Below, in pieces: positions 6,826 to 14,793 of a stretch of 30,813 bases of DNA; within the stretch, counting starts at the first letter, position 1, and every line of letters starts with the position of its first letter. The notes under the pieces are model-generated. The model saw only the letters and a program-made list of their open reading frames with translations, did not search any database and was not told the DNA's origin. The DNA lies in contig CAZYVU010000037.1 in the NCBI GenBank assembly GCA_964651435.1, forward strand, positions 1-30,813, in the 5' to 3' direction. The translations under genes and the position numbers were made by a program. The stretch is from CAZYVU01 sp964651435. Its GTDB lineage: Bacteria; Desulfobacterota; Syntrophorhabdia; Syntrophorhabdales; CAYQXL01.

Positions 6826-7983
6826 TTAAATATAGTTTTCCAGAAGAAGAGAGATCGTCTTTTCGACGCTGCCCGGCTCCTTCTGTTCGATCTCCCTGAT
6901 GGCCTTCTTGATGCGGTAGTACGTCAGCTCGTCCTGGAGCTCTTCGATGCTGCGATAGATGCCCGACCTCCTGCCGAAACGAAAGACAAGCTTCTGCTCC
7001 GTCGATAGCGCCAGAAAGTCATCGATGACGCCCAGCATCTTTACTTTGTCCTCCGGCAGCTTGCCTTCCACATCCTCGAGGAGATTGAGGATGTGGTCGC
7101 TCTTGATGTAACTCTCTATGCCCTCCAGCCGCTCGATGAGCATGCGCTCCTCCCTCAGAAGCTCCTCATCCGTTTCCATGGTGAAGTCTCCGCTGACAAG
7201 CTTTTCGTAGAGGGGCATATTCTTCAGCACTTTTAGGCTTCTGAAGCGGATGAAGTGGGGGCCGATGTGGTTCAGCGTGTCGGCGGTTTCGACGACATGC
7301 TCGTGCCACCATTTCTGTCCCCCGAGACCGAGAACAACATATTCCGAAAGCTCTATGCCCGCCTCTTTCACCTTTCTGCCCGCTTCGATCTGCTCCTCTT
7401 TCGTGACCCCCTTTCTCACGTACTGCAGCAGAAAGTCCGATCCCGATTCAAGGCCCAAATGAAGCCTCGTGAGGCCTGCCTCCCGCATGGCCGTCAGGTC
7501 GTCGACGGAAAGCCTTTTGGCTATGGTGCGGGCGCGGGCATAAGAGGTGACCCTCTCGATGGAGGGAAACGCCTCTTTCAGATAGGTCAGCCCCTCGACC
7601 AGTGTACCGGGGTTCATGGCCAAAGAGTTCGCGTCTTGGATGAAGACGTTCTTTCCCCCAAAGTAGAGCCACACGGCCACCGTCTTGTAACACTCGTTGT
7701 AGTTGGGGTTTGAAAAGATCTCCTCGATGAGACTGTCGGTAATCTTCCCGCCCTGGCCCTGTTTCCACGAGAAGGAGCTGATATCTTCAGCGATACTCGT
7801 TATGGTGTCTATGTCCCGTTTGATCTCGGTAATGCTCCGCTTTTCGAACCTTCGGGACTTGTAGGTATGACAGAACTCGCACTGATTCCAGGGACAGTTC
7901 CGTGTAAATCGCACCAAAAGGCTGTAGGCCTCGTTCGGCGGCCGAATCGGTCCTATCTCGTACCTCAGTGCGTTGCCTGCCAT
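6826..7983 (-). CDS. radical SAM protein
   Basis: A 385-residue radical SAM enzyme. The cluster-binding cysteines are C30, C35 and C38 in NCPWNQCEFC, a CX4CX2C spacing rather than the canonical CX3CX2C. The following HTYKSRRF, the LHLGLESGSD motif near residues 175-184 and VVLGLGG near 217 are typical of the barrel of B12-independent radical SAM proteins of the HemN/Elp3-like group. The C-terminal 130 residues are helical and charged, with no SPASM-type cysteine cluster. The reaction is not predictable. ATG 7983 overlaps the stop of the small upstream gene as TAATG. It lies between that 42-residue gene and the M6-like gene, apparently as one operon. Confidence 0.88.
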   Translation of the reverse strand: MAGNALRYEIGPIRPPNEAYSLLVRFTRNCPWNQCEFCHTYKSRRFEKRSITEIKRDIDTITSIAEDISSFSWKQGQGGKITDSLIEEIFSNPNYNECYKTVAVWLYFGGKNVFIQDANSLAMNPGTLVEGLTYLKEAFPSIERVTSYARARTIAKRLSVDDLTAMREAGLTRLHLGLESGSDFLLQYVRKGVTKEEQIEAGRKVKEAGIELSEYVVLGLGGQKWWHEHVVETADTLNHIGPHFIRFRSLKVLKNMPLYEKLVSGDFTMETDEELLREERMLIERLEGIESYIKSDHILNLLEDVEGKLPEDKVKMLGVIDDFLALSTEQKLVFRFGRRSGIYRSIEELQDELTYYRIKKAIREIEQKEPGSVEKTISLLLENYI

Positions 7984-8111
7984 TATTCCTTTTCAGGATG
8001 GACTGGAAAAGCGGGTGTCGACATCTTCGACATTGTCTTCTTTCTCTTTTTTCCCAACGATGCCTGTTTTCTTTTCCTCCGCAAACCCGTCTTCTTGCTG
8101 TTTGATGGCAT
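7983..8111 (-). CDS. small basic protein, 42 aa, coupled to the radical SAM gene
   Basis: A short reading frame with strong support from its signals. GGAGG stands 5 bp before ATG 8111. The frame ends TAA, overlapping the radical SAM ATG as TAATG. The peptide starts MPSNSKKTGLRRKRK, continues with a second basic block KKRKKT near residue 21, and ends STPAFPVHPEKE. Fifteen of 42 residues are Lys or Arg, concentrated in the N-terminal two thirds, which suggests RNA, ribosome or acidic-surface binding. There is no cysteine and no signal peptide. I do not recognise the family. Tight coupling makes it either a partner or a substrate of the radical SAM enzyme. Confidence 0.65.
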   Translation of the reverse strand: MPSNSKKTGLRRKRKQASLGKKRKKTMSKMSTPAFPVHPEKE

Positions 8112-8116
8112 ACCTT

Positions 8117-8156
8117 CCTCCTTCTGTGATGCTGTATTACATAGCACAGAAGGAGG
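8117..8156. promoter_or_regulatory. perfect 12-bp inverted repeat, probable operator or SD-masking hairpin
   Basis: CCTCCTTCTGTG (8117-8128) is the exact reverse complement of CACAGAAGGAGG (8145-8156), with 16 bp between. On the minus strand the downstream arm contains the GGAGG ribosome site of the 42-residue gene and the upstream arm its exact anti-SD. The dyad also overlaps a candidate promoter (8136-8166). It may be a DNA operator or, with a longer transcript, a translational switch. Confidence 0.65.
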
Positions 8157-8166
8157 TGCTTTTCAA
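8136..8166 (-). promoter_or_regulatory. candidate sigma70-type promoter of the small peptide/radical SAM/M6-like operon
   Basis: On the minus strand TTGAAA (8166-8161) is 17 bp upstream of TATGTAAT (8143-8136), read as a -10 of TATGTA (17 bp spacing) or TGTAAT (19 bp spacing). The -35 matches 5 of 6 bases. Transcription would start within or next to the dyad, so a repressor bound there would block RNA polymerase. Confidence 0.45.
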
Positions 8167-8247
8167 TTCGTGGCCGGTGCGGGGGCCCGGCAGGGGGCCG
8201 AAGCATGGCGACGGGTCCCCTGTGCGCCCAGGAAAGCCTTGCATTCT

Positions 8248-8338
8248 TTAAGGTTATGTGCTTCAATATTGCCACCTTAACTACGCACGCCACTCAATTG
8301 ACGGCAGGGTGCAGGAGACTGTCTGGCGTCAAAGTGCG
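8248..8338 (+). promoter_or_regulatory. structured leader upstream of rpsB
   Basis: Two helices can be drawn before rpsB. TTAAGGT (8248-8254) pairs with ACCTTAA (8274-8280). CGCAC plus GCCA (8284-8292) pair with TGGC (8324-8327) and, after a six-base bulge, GTGCG (8334-8338). In E. coli, S2 represses its own operon through the rpsB leader, so a similar autoregulatory RNA is plausible. The 8157-8247 stretch is GC-rich and holds no gene I can see. A possible -35 TTGCAT lies at 8239, without a convincing -10. Confidence 0.4.
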
Positions 8339-8366
8339 AGCGGCGGAAGAATAACCGGAGGATCTG

Positions 8367-9158
8367 ATGTCTAATCTTACCATCAAACAGTTACTGGAAG
8401 CCGGTGTCCATTTCGGCCACCAGACCAAGCGCTGGAATCCCAAGATGAAACCGTACATCTTCGGGGCCCGCAACGGCATCTACATCATCGACCTGCAGCG
8501 GACGCTGAAGATGTTTAAGGAGGCCTACAATTTCGTGAAGGAGGTGGCATCCCGGAACGAATACATCCTCTTTGTGGGTACAAAGAAACAGGCACAGGAG
8601 GCGATCGAGGAAGAAGCCAAGCGGTGCGGCGCCTTCTACGTAAACCATAGGTGGCTTGGCGGAACGATGACCAACTTCCAGACCATGTCGAAGAGCATCG
8701 AGCGCTTGAGGAAATACGAGGAGCTCAAGGCGGGCGATATCTTCAAGGTGCTGCCCAAGAAGGAGGCCATCGGCGTTGACCGCGAGATAGCCAAGCTGGA
8801 AAAGAATATCGGCGGCATCAAGGATCTGGACAGGCTCCCCGGTGCGCTGTACATCGTTGATCCGAAGAAAGAATATATCGCCGTGAGCGAGGCGAAGAAG
8901 CTTAATATACCTATTGTCGGCATTGTGGACACCAACTGTGACCCCGACGACATCGATTACGTGATCCCCGGAAATGATGACGCGATCCGGGCGATCAAGC
9001 TCATTACCATGAAGATCAGTGACGCAGTACTTGAGGGCAGGGCCCTGTATGTTGAGGAGTTTCAGGGCAAAGAGGAAGAGCAGAGAGAGGAGTTGAAGCC
9101 CTTCGTCGACGACAGCATCCTGGACGAGAAGTACGAGCAGTACGACGAAGCAGAGTGA
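8367..9158 (+). CDS. rpsB: 30S ribosomal protein S2
   Basis: S2 binds late to the small subunit between head and body and is needed to recruit S1. The 263-residue protein opens with the usual LLEAGVHFGHQTKRWNPKM and has KKQAQEAI, NHRWLGGTMTNF and GIVDTNCDP, all diagnostic. It is about 20 residues longer than E. coli S2 because of an acidic tail ending in YDEAE. GGAGG lies 5 bp before ATG 8367. It opens a long run of translation and envelope genes with very small gaps. tsf follows after 12 bp, as in most bacteria. Confidence 0.98.
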   Translation: MSNLTIKQLLEAGVHFGHQTKRWNPKMKPYIFGARNGIYIIDLQRTLKMFKEAYNFVKEVASRNEYILFVGTKKQAQEAIEEEAKRCGAFYVNHRWLGGTMTNFQTMSKSIERLRKYEELKAGDIFKVLPKKEAIGVDREIAKLEKNIGGIKDLDRLPGALYIVDPKKEYIAVSEAKKLNIPIVGIVDTNCDPDDIDYVIPGNDDAIRAIKLITMKISDAVLEGRALYVEEFQGKEEEQREELKPFVDDSILDEKYEQYDEAE

Positions 9159-9170
9159 GGAGGATGAAGT

Positions 9171-9776
9171 ATGGAAATTTCGGCTGAGATGGTCAAAAAG
9201 TTGCGCGAAAAGACGGGAGTCGGCCTCATGGACTGCAAAGAGGCGTTGAAGCATTCCAACGGCGACATCGAGAAGGCGATAGAGTATCTGAGAGAAAAGG
9301 GCATGGCGAAGCTGCAGAAGCGCATGGGAAGGGCGGCCAGCGAGGGAATCATCGCTTCCTACATCCACACGGGGGGCAAGATCGGCGCCATGGTTGAAGT
9401 GAACTGCGAAACGGACTTTGTGGCGAACACGAAGGAGTTCCAGGAGTTCGCCAAGGATCTGGCCATGCAGATCACGGCGGCAAGCCCTGTCTACGTGAAA
9501 AGAGAGGACGTGCCCGAGGAGACAAAAGAGAAAGAGCGGATCATTTACCGGAAACAGGCCTTGGAGTCGGGAAAGCCGGAAAAGATCCTGGACAAGATCG
9601 CCGACGGCAAGATGGAGAAGTTTTACCAGGAGGTCTGCCTCGTCGAGCAGTCCTTTATCAAGAACCCCGATGTAACGATCAAGGACCTGCTGGAAGAACT
9701 GCTCGTTAAGATGGGGGAAAAGATCATCATCAATCGGTTCGTCCGATTCCAGCTCGGAGAGACCGCCGAAGAGTAA
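9171..9776 (+). CDS. tsf: translation elongation factor Ts (short form)
   Basis: EF-Ts releases GDP from EF-Tu so that it can reload with GTP. Diagnostic motifs are LREKTGVGLMDCKEAL near the N-terminus and VNCETDFVANT near residue 76, where the TDFV tetrad contacts EF-Tu. The protein has 201 residues, against about 283 in E. coli. This is the compact form lacking one half of the duplicated core and the coiled-coil insertion, as in Thermus and several deltaproteobacterial lineages. GGAGG stands 7 bp before ATG 9171. pyrH starts 2 bp after the stop. Confidence 0.98.
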   Translation: MEISAEMVKKLREKTGVGLMDCKEALKHSNGDIEKAIEYLREKGMAKLQKRMGRAASEGIIASYIHTGGKIGAMVEVNCETDFVANTKEFQEFAKDLAMQITAASPVYVKREDVPEETKEKERIIYRKQALESGKPEKILDKIADGKMEKFYQEVCLVEQSFIKNPDVTIKDLLEELLVKMGEKIIINRFVRFQLGETAEE

Positions 9777-9778
9777 CC

Positions 9779-10492
9779 ATGATGTACAGCAGGATACTGC
9801 TCAAGCTGAGCGGAGAGTCGCTGGTAAAGGAGAACGGGCATGGCATCGATGCGTCAGCCCTCGATGACCTGGCGGAGCAAATTGTCGGGATAAGGGGGCT
9901 TGGGACTGAGGCCGGCATTGTCCTCGGCGGCGGCAACATCTTTCGCGGCGCACGCGGCGAAGGAGAAGGCATTGGCCGCGTAACGGGCGATTACATGGGT
10001 ATGATAGCCACCCTTATCAACGGCCTTGCCCTGCAGGACGCACTGGAGAGGAGGGGGGTCGAAGCCCGGGTCCAGAGCGCCTTGGCCGTCGGCTCTGTGG
10101 CCGAGCCCTTTGTGAGGCGAAAGGCGTTGAAGCACCTGGATAAGGGAAGGGTCGTCATCTTTTCGTGCGGAACGGGAAACCCGTTCTTTACTACCGATAC
10201 GGCTGCAGCGGTGCGGGCCAGAGAGATTGGGGCCGAGGTGCTCCTCAAGGCAACGAAGGTTGACGGGGTTTACGATAAGGATCCTGTGGTCTTTAGGGAC
10301 GCCCAATTTTTTCCCGAGATTACCTTCGAGGATGCCCTTGCAAGGGATCTCAAGGTCATGGATGCCACCGCCCTGACGCTGTGCAGGGAAAGCGGTATAC
10401 CCATCATAGTCTTTAACGTGAGACAGAAGGAGAACCTTAAGAGGGTGGTTCTTGGCGAGAAGGTCGGAACCATCGTAAGGAGGGCCGTATGA
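9779..10492 (+). CDS. pyrH: UMP kinase
   Basis: This hexameric amino-acid-kinase-fold enzyme phosphorylates UMP to UDP in pyrimidine synthesis. At 237 residues it has the normal length. Visible motifs are LLKLSGES at the N-terminus, VLGGGNIFRG near 46, and FSCGTGNPFFTTDTAA near 131, which forms the UMP pocket. Two adjacent ATG codons (9779 and 9782) are possible starts. The ribosome site is weak, which fits coupling to tsf. The stop overlaps frr as ATGA at 10489-10492. Confidence 0.97.
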   Translation: MMYSRILLKLSGESLVKENGHGIDASALDDLAEQIVGIRGLGTEAGIVLGGGNIFRGARGEGEGIGRVTGDYMGMIATLINGLALQDALERRGVEARVQSALAVGSVAEPFVRRKALKHLDKGRVVIFSCGTGNPFFTTDTAAAVRAREIGAEVLLKATKVDGVYDKDPVVFRDAQFFPEITFEDALARDLKVMDATALTLCRESGIPIIVFNVRQKENLKRVVLGEKVGTIVRRAV

Positions 10493-11046
10493 ACAACGAA
10501 ATCCTTCAGGAGCTCGAGGAAAAACTGAAGAAGACGATCCAGACCCTTAAAAAAGATTTGTCTAAACTGAGAACGGGGGTGGCGTCGGTTTCGATCCTGG
10601 AAGATGTTCGGGTTAACTACTACAATCAGCCGACACCCATCAACCAGGTTGCCACCGTGGCTGTGCCGGACAGCAGAACCATTACGATCCAGCCATGGGA
10701 GAGTTCCGTCATCGGCGAGATCGAGAAGGCCATACAGAAATCGGACATCGGCGTCAACCCTGTGTCTGACGGCAGATCCATCCGCCTTGCCTTTCCCAAG
10801 CTGACGGAGGAGCGCAGAAAGGAATTGACGAAGCTTGGCGGCAAGATGCTCGAAGGCACGAAGGTTGCGGCCCGGAATGTGCGACGGGACATGAACGAGA
10901 AGCTGAAGAAGATGGAGAAGGACAAGCTCATCTCCCAGGATGACAGCCGTAAGGCGCAGGAAGAGGTACAGAAAACGACGGACCGCTACATCGAACTGGC
11001 CGAGAAAACCTACGCCGAAAAGGAAAAGGAGATTCTGGAGATCTAA
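10489..11046 (+). CDS. frr: ribosome recycling factor
   Basis: RRF with EF-G splits post-termination ribosomes. The 185-residue length is exactly typical. Recognisable segments are LRTGVASVSILEDVRVNYY near residue 27, TPINQVATV, and the C-terminal helical IRLAFPKLTEERRKEL plus RNVRRDMNEKLK stretches that form the three-helix bundle. The gene starts inside the pyrH stop and ends directly against the TTG start of uppS, with no spacer at all. Confidence 0.98.
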   Translation: MNNEILQELEEKLKKTIQTLKKDLSKLRTGVASVSILEDVRVNYYNQPTPINQVATVAVPDSRTITIQPWESSVIGEIEKAIQKSDIGVNPVSDGRSIRLAFPKLTEERRKELTKLGGKMLEGTKVAARNVRRDMNEKLKKMEKDKLISQDDSRKAQEEVQKTTDRYIELAEKTYAEKEKEILEI

Positions 11047-11772
11047 TTGGAACAATTCGATGTGCCGCCGGAGCAACTGCCCATCCACGTCGCCATCATC
11101 ATGGACGGGAATGGAAGGTGGGCCATTTCTCGGAATTTAGCCAGGGTTGAGGGGCATGCCGTCGGTGTCGATTCGGTCAGAGACATCGTTACGACTACCC
11201 GGGAGCTGGGCATACCGTACCTGACGCTTTACGCCTTCTCGAAGGAGAACTGGGGCAGGCCCAAGGAAGAGGTGATCGGACTCTTTCAGCTTCTGGCGCT
11301 CTATCTGGAAAAGGAAACCCCGACGATGCTAAAGAAAGGCATACGGTTTCGGGTTATTGGTGATACAAAGGATTTTCCGAAAAGCCTGCAAAAGCGTCTT
11401 TCTGAGGTGGAAGCGGCGACGGCGGCCAATAAGGGCCTACAGCTCAATCTTGCCTTGAGTTACGGAGGAAGGCAGGAGATTGTGCGCGCCGCCCGGTTGC
11501 TCTGTGAGGACGTGAAGAGAGGTAAGGTGAAGCGCATCGACGAAAGGGCCTTCGGCCGTTACCTGTATACCGCAGGTATTCCCGACCCCGATTTTCTTAT
11601 CCGGACGAGTGGTGAACTGAGGATCAGCAACTTTCTTCTCTGGCAGATAGCCTACACGGAGATGTTCGTTACCGAGACGCTGTGGCCTGATTTTCGAAGG
11701 AAAGAGTACCTGGAGGCACTGCGTGCATTTGCGAGACGGGAGAGAAGATTCGGCAACGTAAAGGACGCGTAA
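11047..11772 (+). CDS. uppS: undecaprenyl diphosphate synthase (cis-prenyltransferase)
   Basis: The enzyme extends farnesyl diphosphate with isopentenyl diphosphate to the C55 lipid carrier for peptidoglycan and O-antigen. The catalytic Asp is in HVAIIMDGNGRWA. TLYAFSKENWGRP and the C-terminal DPDFLIRTSGELRISNFLLWQ and WPDF motifs are intact. The protein is 241 residues. The start is TTG 11047, immediately after the frr TAA, with GGAG 6 bp upstream; no ATG or GTG lies nearer the conserved start. dxr in the same operon provides the isoprenoid precursor route. Confidence 0.97.
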   Translation: MEQFDVPPEQLPIHVAIIMDGNGRWAISRNLARVEGHAVGVDSVRDIVTTTRELGIPYLTLYAFSKENWGRPKEEVIGLFQLLALYLEKETPTMLKKGIRFRVIGDTKDFPKSLQKRLSEVEAATAANKGLQLNLALSYGGRQEIVRAARLLCEDVKRGKVKRIDERAFGRYLYTAGIPDPDFLIRTSGELRISNFLLWQIAYTEMFVTETLWPDFRRKEYLEALRAFARRERRFGNVKDA

Positions 11773-12576
11773 GTGGGTGAACTCACGAAGCGGGTCACCG
11801 TCGGCCTTGCGATCGGGCCGGCAATCTTTCTTCTTTTCTACCTGCTGCCCCCGAGACCGTTTTTCTTCCTCATGGTTATCGCTACCGCCGCTGCGGCACG
11901 AGAGGTAGTGGTGATGGCAGGGCTGCCGAGACCGTGGTTTCTCCTCGTCCTTGCCGTCCTTCCCTTTGTCCCTCTTTACTTCAACTCCACGGATGGCTTT
12001 CTGGGTGCCATGGTTTTCTCGCCCGTCATCGCCGTCGCCGGCATTCTGGCATCGGAGCGTGGAACGGACGGCTCTGTGAACCAGACCATACTGCTCTCGG
12101 TGGCCGCCGTCCTCCTCTGCCAACTCTGCCTGGCAGCGCCCTTCTTTTGTCTGTACAGGCTCAGAGAGATTGCCCACCCCTGGCCCGTGGTCCTGCTTCT
12201 CTCTATCTGGGCAAGCGATACTGCCGCCTACGGGTTCGGCAAGACCATGGGAAGGCACCCTCTGGTGCCCCGCGTAAGCCCGAAAAAGACCTACGAAGGA
12301 CTCCTTGGGGCCGTGGTGGGCAGCAGTGCCGTTGTGGCCCTTACAAGAGGTTTCACAGGGCTTGGCATATGGGAGGCCGTTGGTTTGGGTGCCTTCCTTG
12401 GTGTCCTGGGCCAACTGGGCGATATATTCGAGTCGGCAGCGAAGAGGGCCTTCGGCGTAAAGGATTCGTCGGGCCTTATCCCCGGCCACGGAGGGGTCCT
12501 CGACCGGGTTGACAGCTTCATCTTCTCTGCCCCCTTCGTCTACGCCTATTACATTATATCGGTGCCGTCACCATGA
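11773..12576 (+). CDS. cdsA: phosphatidate cytidylyltransferase (CDP-diglyceride synthase)
   Basis: This multi-pass inner-membrane enzyme makes CDP-diacylglycerol from phosphatidic acid and CTP, the branch point of phospholipid synthesis. The 267-residue protein has about seven hydrophobic segments. The family signature lies near residues 220-245 as KRAFGVKDSS, GLIPGHGGVLDRVDS. SDTAAYGFGKTMGRH and SPKKTYEG near 137-175 are also diagnostic. The start is GTG 11773, directly after the uppS stop. The end overlaps dxr by 4 bp (ATGA). Confidence 0.96.
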   Translation: MGELTKRVTVGLAIGPAIFLLFYLLPPRPFFFLMVIATAAAAREVVVMAGLPRPWFLLVLAVLPFVPLYFNSTDGFLGAMVFSPVIAVAGILASERGTDGSVNQTILLSVAAVLLCQLCLAAPFFCLYRLREIAHPWPVVLLLSIWASDTAAYGFGKTMGRHPLVPRVSPKKTYEGLLGAVVGSSAVVALTRGFTGLGIWEAVGLGAFLGVLGQLGDIFESAAKRAFGVKDSSGLIPGHGGVLDRVDSFIFSAPFVYAYYIISVPSP

Positions 12577-13727
12577 AAAAGAAGGTCATCATCCTCGGCT
12601 CTACGGGTAGCATCGGCAGGTCGGCCCTTGAGGTCATAGGAGAGGAACGCCACCGGTTCGACGTGGTGGGCCTGGCCGCCGGGGCCAACATCCAGCTTCT
12701 GAACGGACAGATAGAGCGGTTTCGCCCCACATACGCCTGCATCCGGGAAAGGGACCTCCGGGAGAGAATTTCTTCCGCCGCGCCGGTCCGCCTGGCAGGA
12801 AGGGAGGGGCTCTTGACGATGGTCCAACAGGACGCCGACATTGTCCTCAACGCCTTGCCCGGTAGCAGCGGCCTCGAGCCCTCCGTCGAGAGCCTTAAGG
12901 AGGGCAAGGTCCTGGCCCTGGCAAACAAGGAGAGTCTGGTCATGGCCGGACGTCTCATCCTGCGCCTGGCAGAACAGGGTACGGGACGGCTCATTCCCGT
13001 GGACAGCGAACACTCAGCCCTTTTTCAGTTGCTCCGCTCCGTGCCGGAGGCCGACGTAACGGAGGTGGTGCTTACGGCATCGGGAGGACCTTTTCGCGAC
13101 TATACCATAGAGGCCATGCATGGCGTCCGCCCCGACGAAGCGCTCAATCACCCCACGTGGAAGATGGGGCGAAAGGTAACACTCGATTCGGCAACGCTCA
13201 TGAACAAGGGGCTTGAGGTAATAGAGGCAAAGTGGCTCTTCAACGTCGAGCCCTCGAGGATCAAGGTGCTCGTCCATCCGGAAAGCATCCTTCACGGCCT
13301 TGTGACCCTCAGGGACGGCTCCCTGCTTGCCTACCTTGCGTCACCGGACATGAAGATACCTATCGCCTACGCCTTGAACGAGGGGGAGCGCCTGATGGTC
13401 CCCGCTGCCGTCCCCCTGGGTCTGGAGGGGCTGCGCAACCTGACGTTCCTCATGCCGGACGAGGAACGGTTTCCCTCGCTTAGGCTGGCCTACGAGGCGT
13501 TGAGCATCGGCGACAGTGCAACGGTGGTGATCAACGCCGCCAACGAGATGGCGCTTGACGCCTTCGTCGACGGACGGATACGGTTCACCGACATCCCGGT
13601 CCTTGTGTCGCGGGCTCTGGAACACCACCCTGTGCTGCCGCTCATCGACGATATGGACACAGTCTGGGAGACGGACCGGTGGGCCAGGACATACACAGAG
13701 ACCTTGTTGAGGAAGAAATATGCTTAG
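12573..13727 (+). CDS. dxr: 1-deoxy-D-xylulose 5-phosphate reductoisomerase
   Basis: DXR converts DXP to 2-C-methyl-D-erythritol 4-phosphate with NADPH, the committed step of the MEP isoprenoid pathway. The 384-residue protein begins with the nucleotide-binding GSTGSIGRSALEVI. It then shows ANKESLVMAG near 111, VDSEHSALFQ near 148, TASGGPFRD and the HPTWKMGRKVTLDSATLMNKG region that holds metal and substrate residues. It overlaps cdsA by 4 bp at the front and rseP by 8 bp at the back. Confidence 0.98.
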   Translation: MKKKVIILGSTGSIGRSALEVIGEERHRFDVVGLAAGANIQLLNGQIERFRPTYACIRERDLRERISSAAPVRLAGREGLLTMVQQDADIVLNALPGSSGLEPSVESLKEGKVLALANKESLVMAGRLILRLAEQGTGRLIPVDSEHSALFQLLRSVPEADVTEVVLTASGGPFRDYTIEAMHGVRPDEALNHPTWKMGRKVTLDSATLMNKGLEVIEAKWLFNVEPSRIKVLVHPESILHGLVTLRDGSLLAYLASPDMKIPIAYALNEGERLMVPAAVPLGLEGLRNLTFLMPDEERFPSLRLAYEALSIGDSATVVINAANEMALDAFVDGRIRFTDIPVLVSRALEHHPVLPLIDDMDTVWETDRWARTYTETLLRKKYA

Positions 13728-14793
13728 CATTGCAAGTATTGTCTATGGAGTGATAGCGCTCAGCTTTCTTATTCTCGTTCATGAGCTGGGCCATTTTCTT
13801 GTGGCGCGGTGGTTCAACGTCAAGGTCCTCGCTTTTTCCCTCGGCTTTGGCAAGAAGCTCCTCAAGTTTCGGAAGGGCGAGACGGAATACGCCTTGTCGG
13901 CCGTACCGCTTGGCGGCTACGTAAAGCTCCTCGGCGAATCGGATGATGACGAGGTGACGGAGGAAGACCTTCCGCGGGCCTACTCGCAGAAGCCGCCCTA
14001 CGTCAGAATGCTCATCGCCTTTTCGGGGCCCTTCTTTAATCTCTGCTTCGCTGCCGTCATCTTCTACTTTGTTTTTCTCAGCGGGTACGAGGTGCTCTCC
14101 ACAAAGGTGGGCGAGGTGCAGAAAGGCTATCCGGCCTACGAGGCGGGCATACAGCCCGGCGATGTTATCCTTCGCGTGGGCCAGAGGGAAATCCAGGAGT
14201 GGAGCGAGCTCATGGAGGAGATGGGCAAGGCGCCCAGCGGCTCTATACCCGTTGCCGTTAAGAGGGGGGAAGCGGTCATTGAGCTCTCCATGGTGCCCAG
14301 AGAGGTGGAAAGCAAGAACATCTTCGGCGAGACGATCAGGCGGAAGGTCATCGGGGTCATGGCGTCGAGCGATTTTGTTGCGAGGCAGGAGACCGTTCTC
14401 GGCGCTTTCCCCAAGGCCGTTTATCAGACCTACAACCTGACGAAGATCACCATTCTCGGTATCGTCAAGCTTGTGGCCGGGACCATTTCGCCGAAGAGTA
14501 TCGGCGGGCCCTTAATGATCTTGGATATAGCCGGAAAACAGGCCAAGGAAGGGAAGAAGCACCTTGCCTACTTTGTTGCCGTCATCAGCATCAACCTCGG
14601 CGTCGTCAACCTCTTGCCCATTCCCGTCCTCGACGGCGGGCATATACTCTTTCAACTGATAGAGATCGTGACGCGGCGGCGCGTGAGCCGTCGATGGATA
14701 GAGGTGACGCAAAAGATCGGCCTGGGAATTCTTCTCTGCATCATGGCGCTGGCCTTTTTCAACGATATCATGAGGATGTTCTTTGGGAAGTAA
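13720..14793 (+). CDS. rseP: site-2 protease RseP
   Basis: This intramembrane zinc protease cleaves anti-sigma factors and leftover signal peptides. The 357-residue protein has HELGH (HExxH) in its first membrane segment near residue 22 and the second zinc motif LLPIPVLDGGH near residue 300. A single PDZ domain spans roughly residues 125-205 (PAYEAGIQPGDVILRVG). E. coli RseP has two PDZ domains and about 450 residues; the one-PDZ form is common elsewhere. It overlaps dxr in front and tsaB behind. Confidence 0.95.
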   Translation: MLSIASIVYGVIALSFLILVHELGHFLVARWFNVKVLAFSLGFGKKLLKFRKGETEYALSAVPLGGYVKLLGESDDDEVTEEDLPRAYSQKPPYVRMLIAFSGPFFNLCFAAVIFYFVFLSGYEVLSTKVGEVQKGYPAYEAGIQPGDVILRVGQREIQEWSELMEEMGKAPSGSIPVAVKRGEAVIELSMVPREVESKNIFGETIRRKVIGVMASSDFVARQETVLGAFPKAVYQTYNLTKITILGIVKLVAGTISPKSIGGPLMILDIAGKQAKEGKKHLAYFVAVISINLGVVNLLPIPVLDGGHILFQLIEIVTRRRVSRRWIEVTQKIGLGILLCIMALAFFNDIMRMFFGK

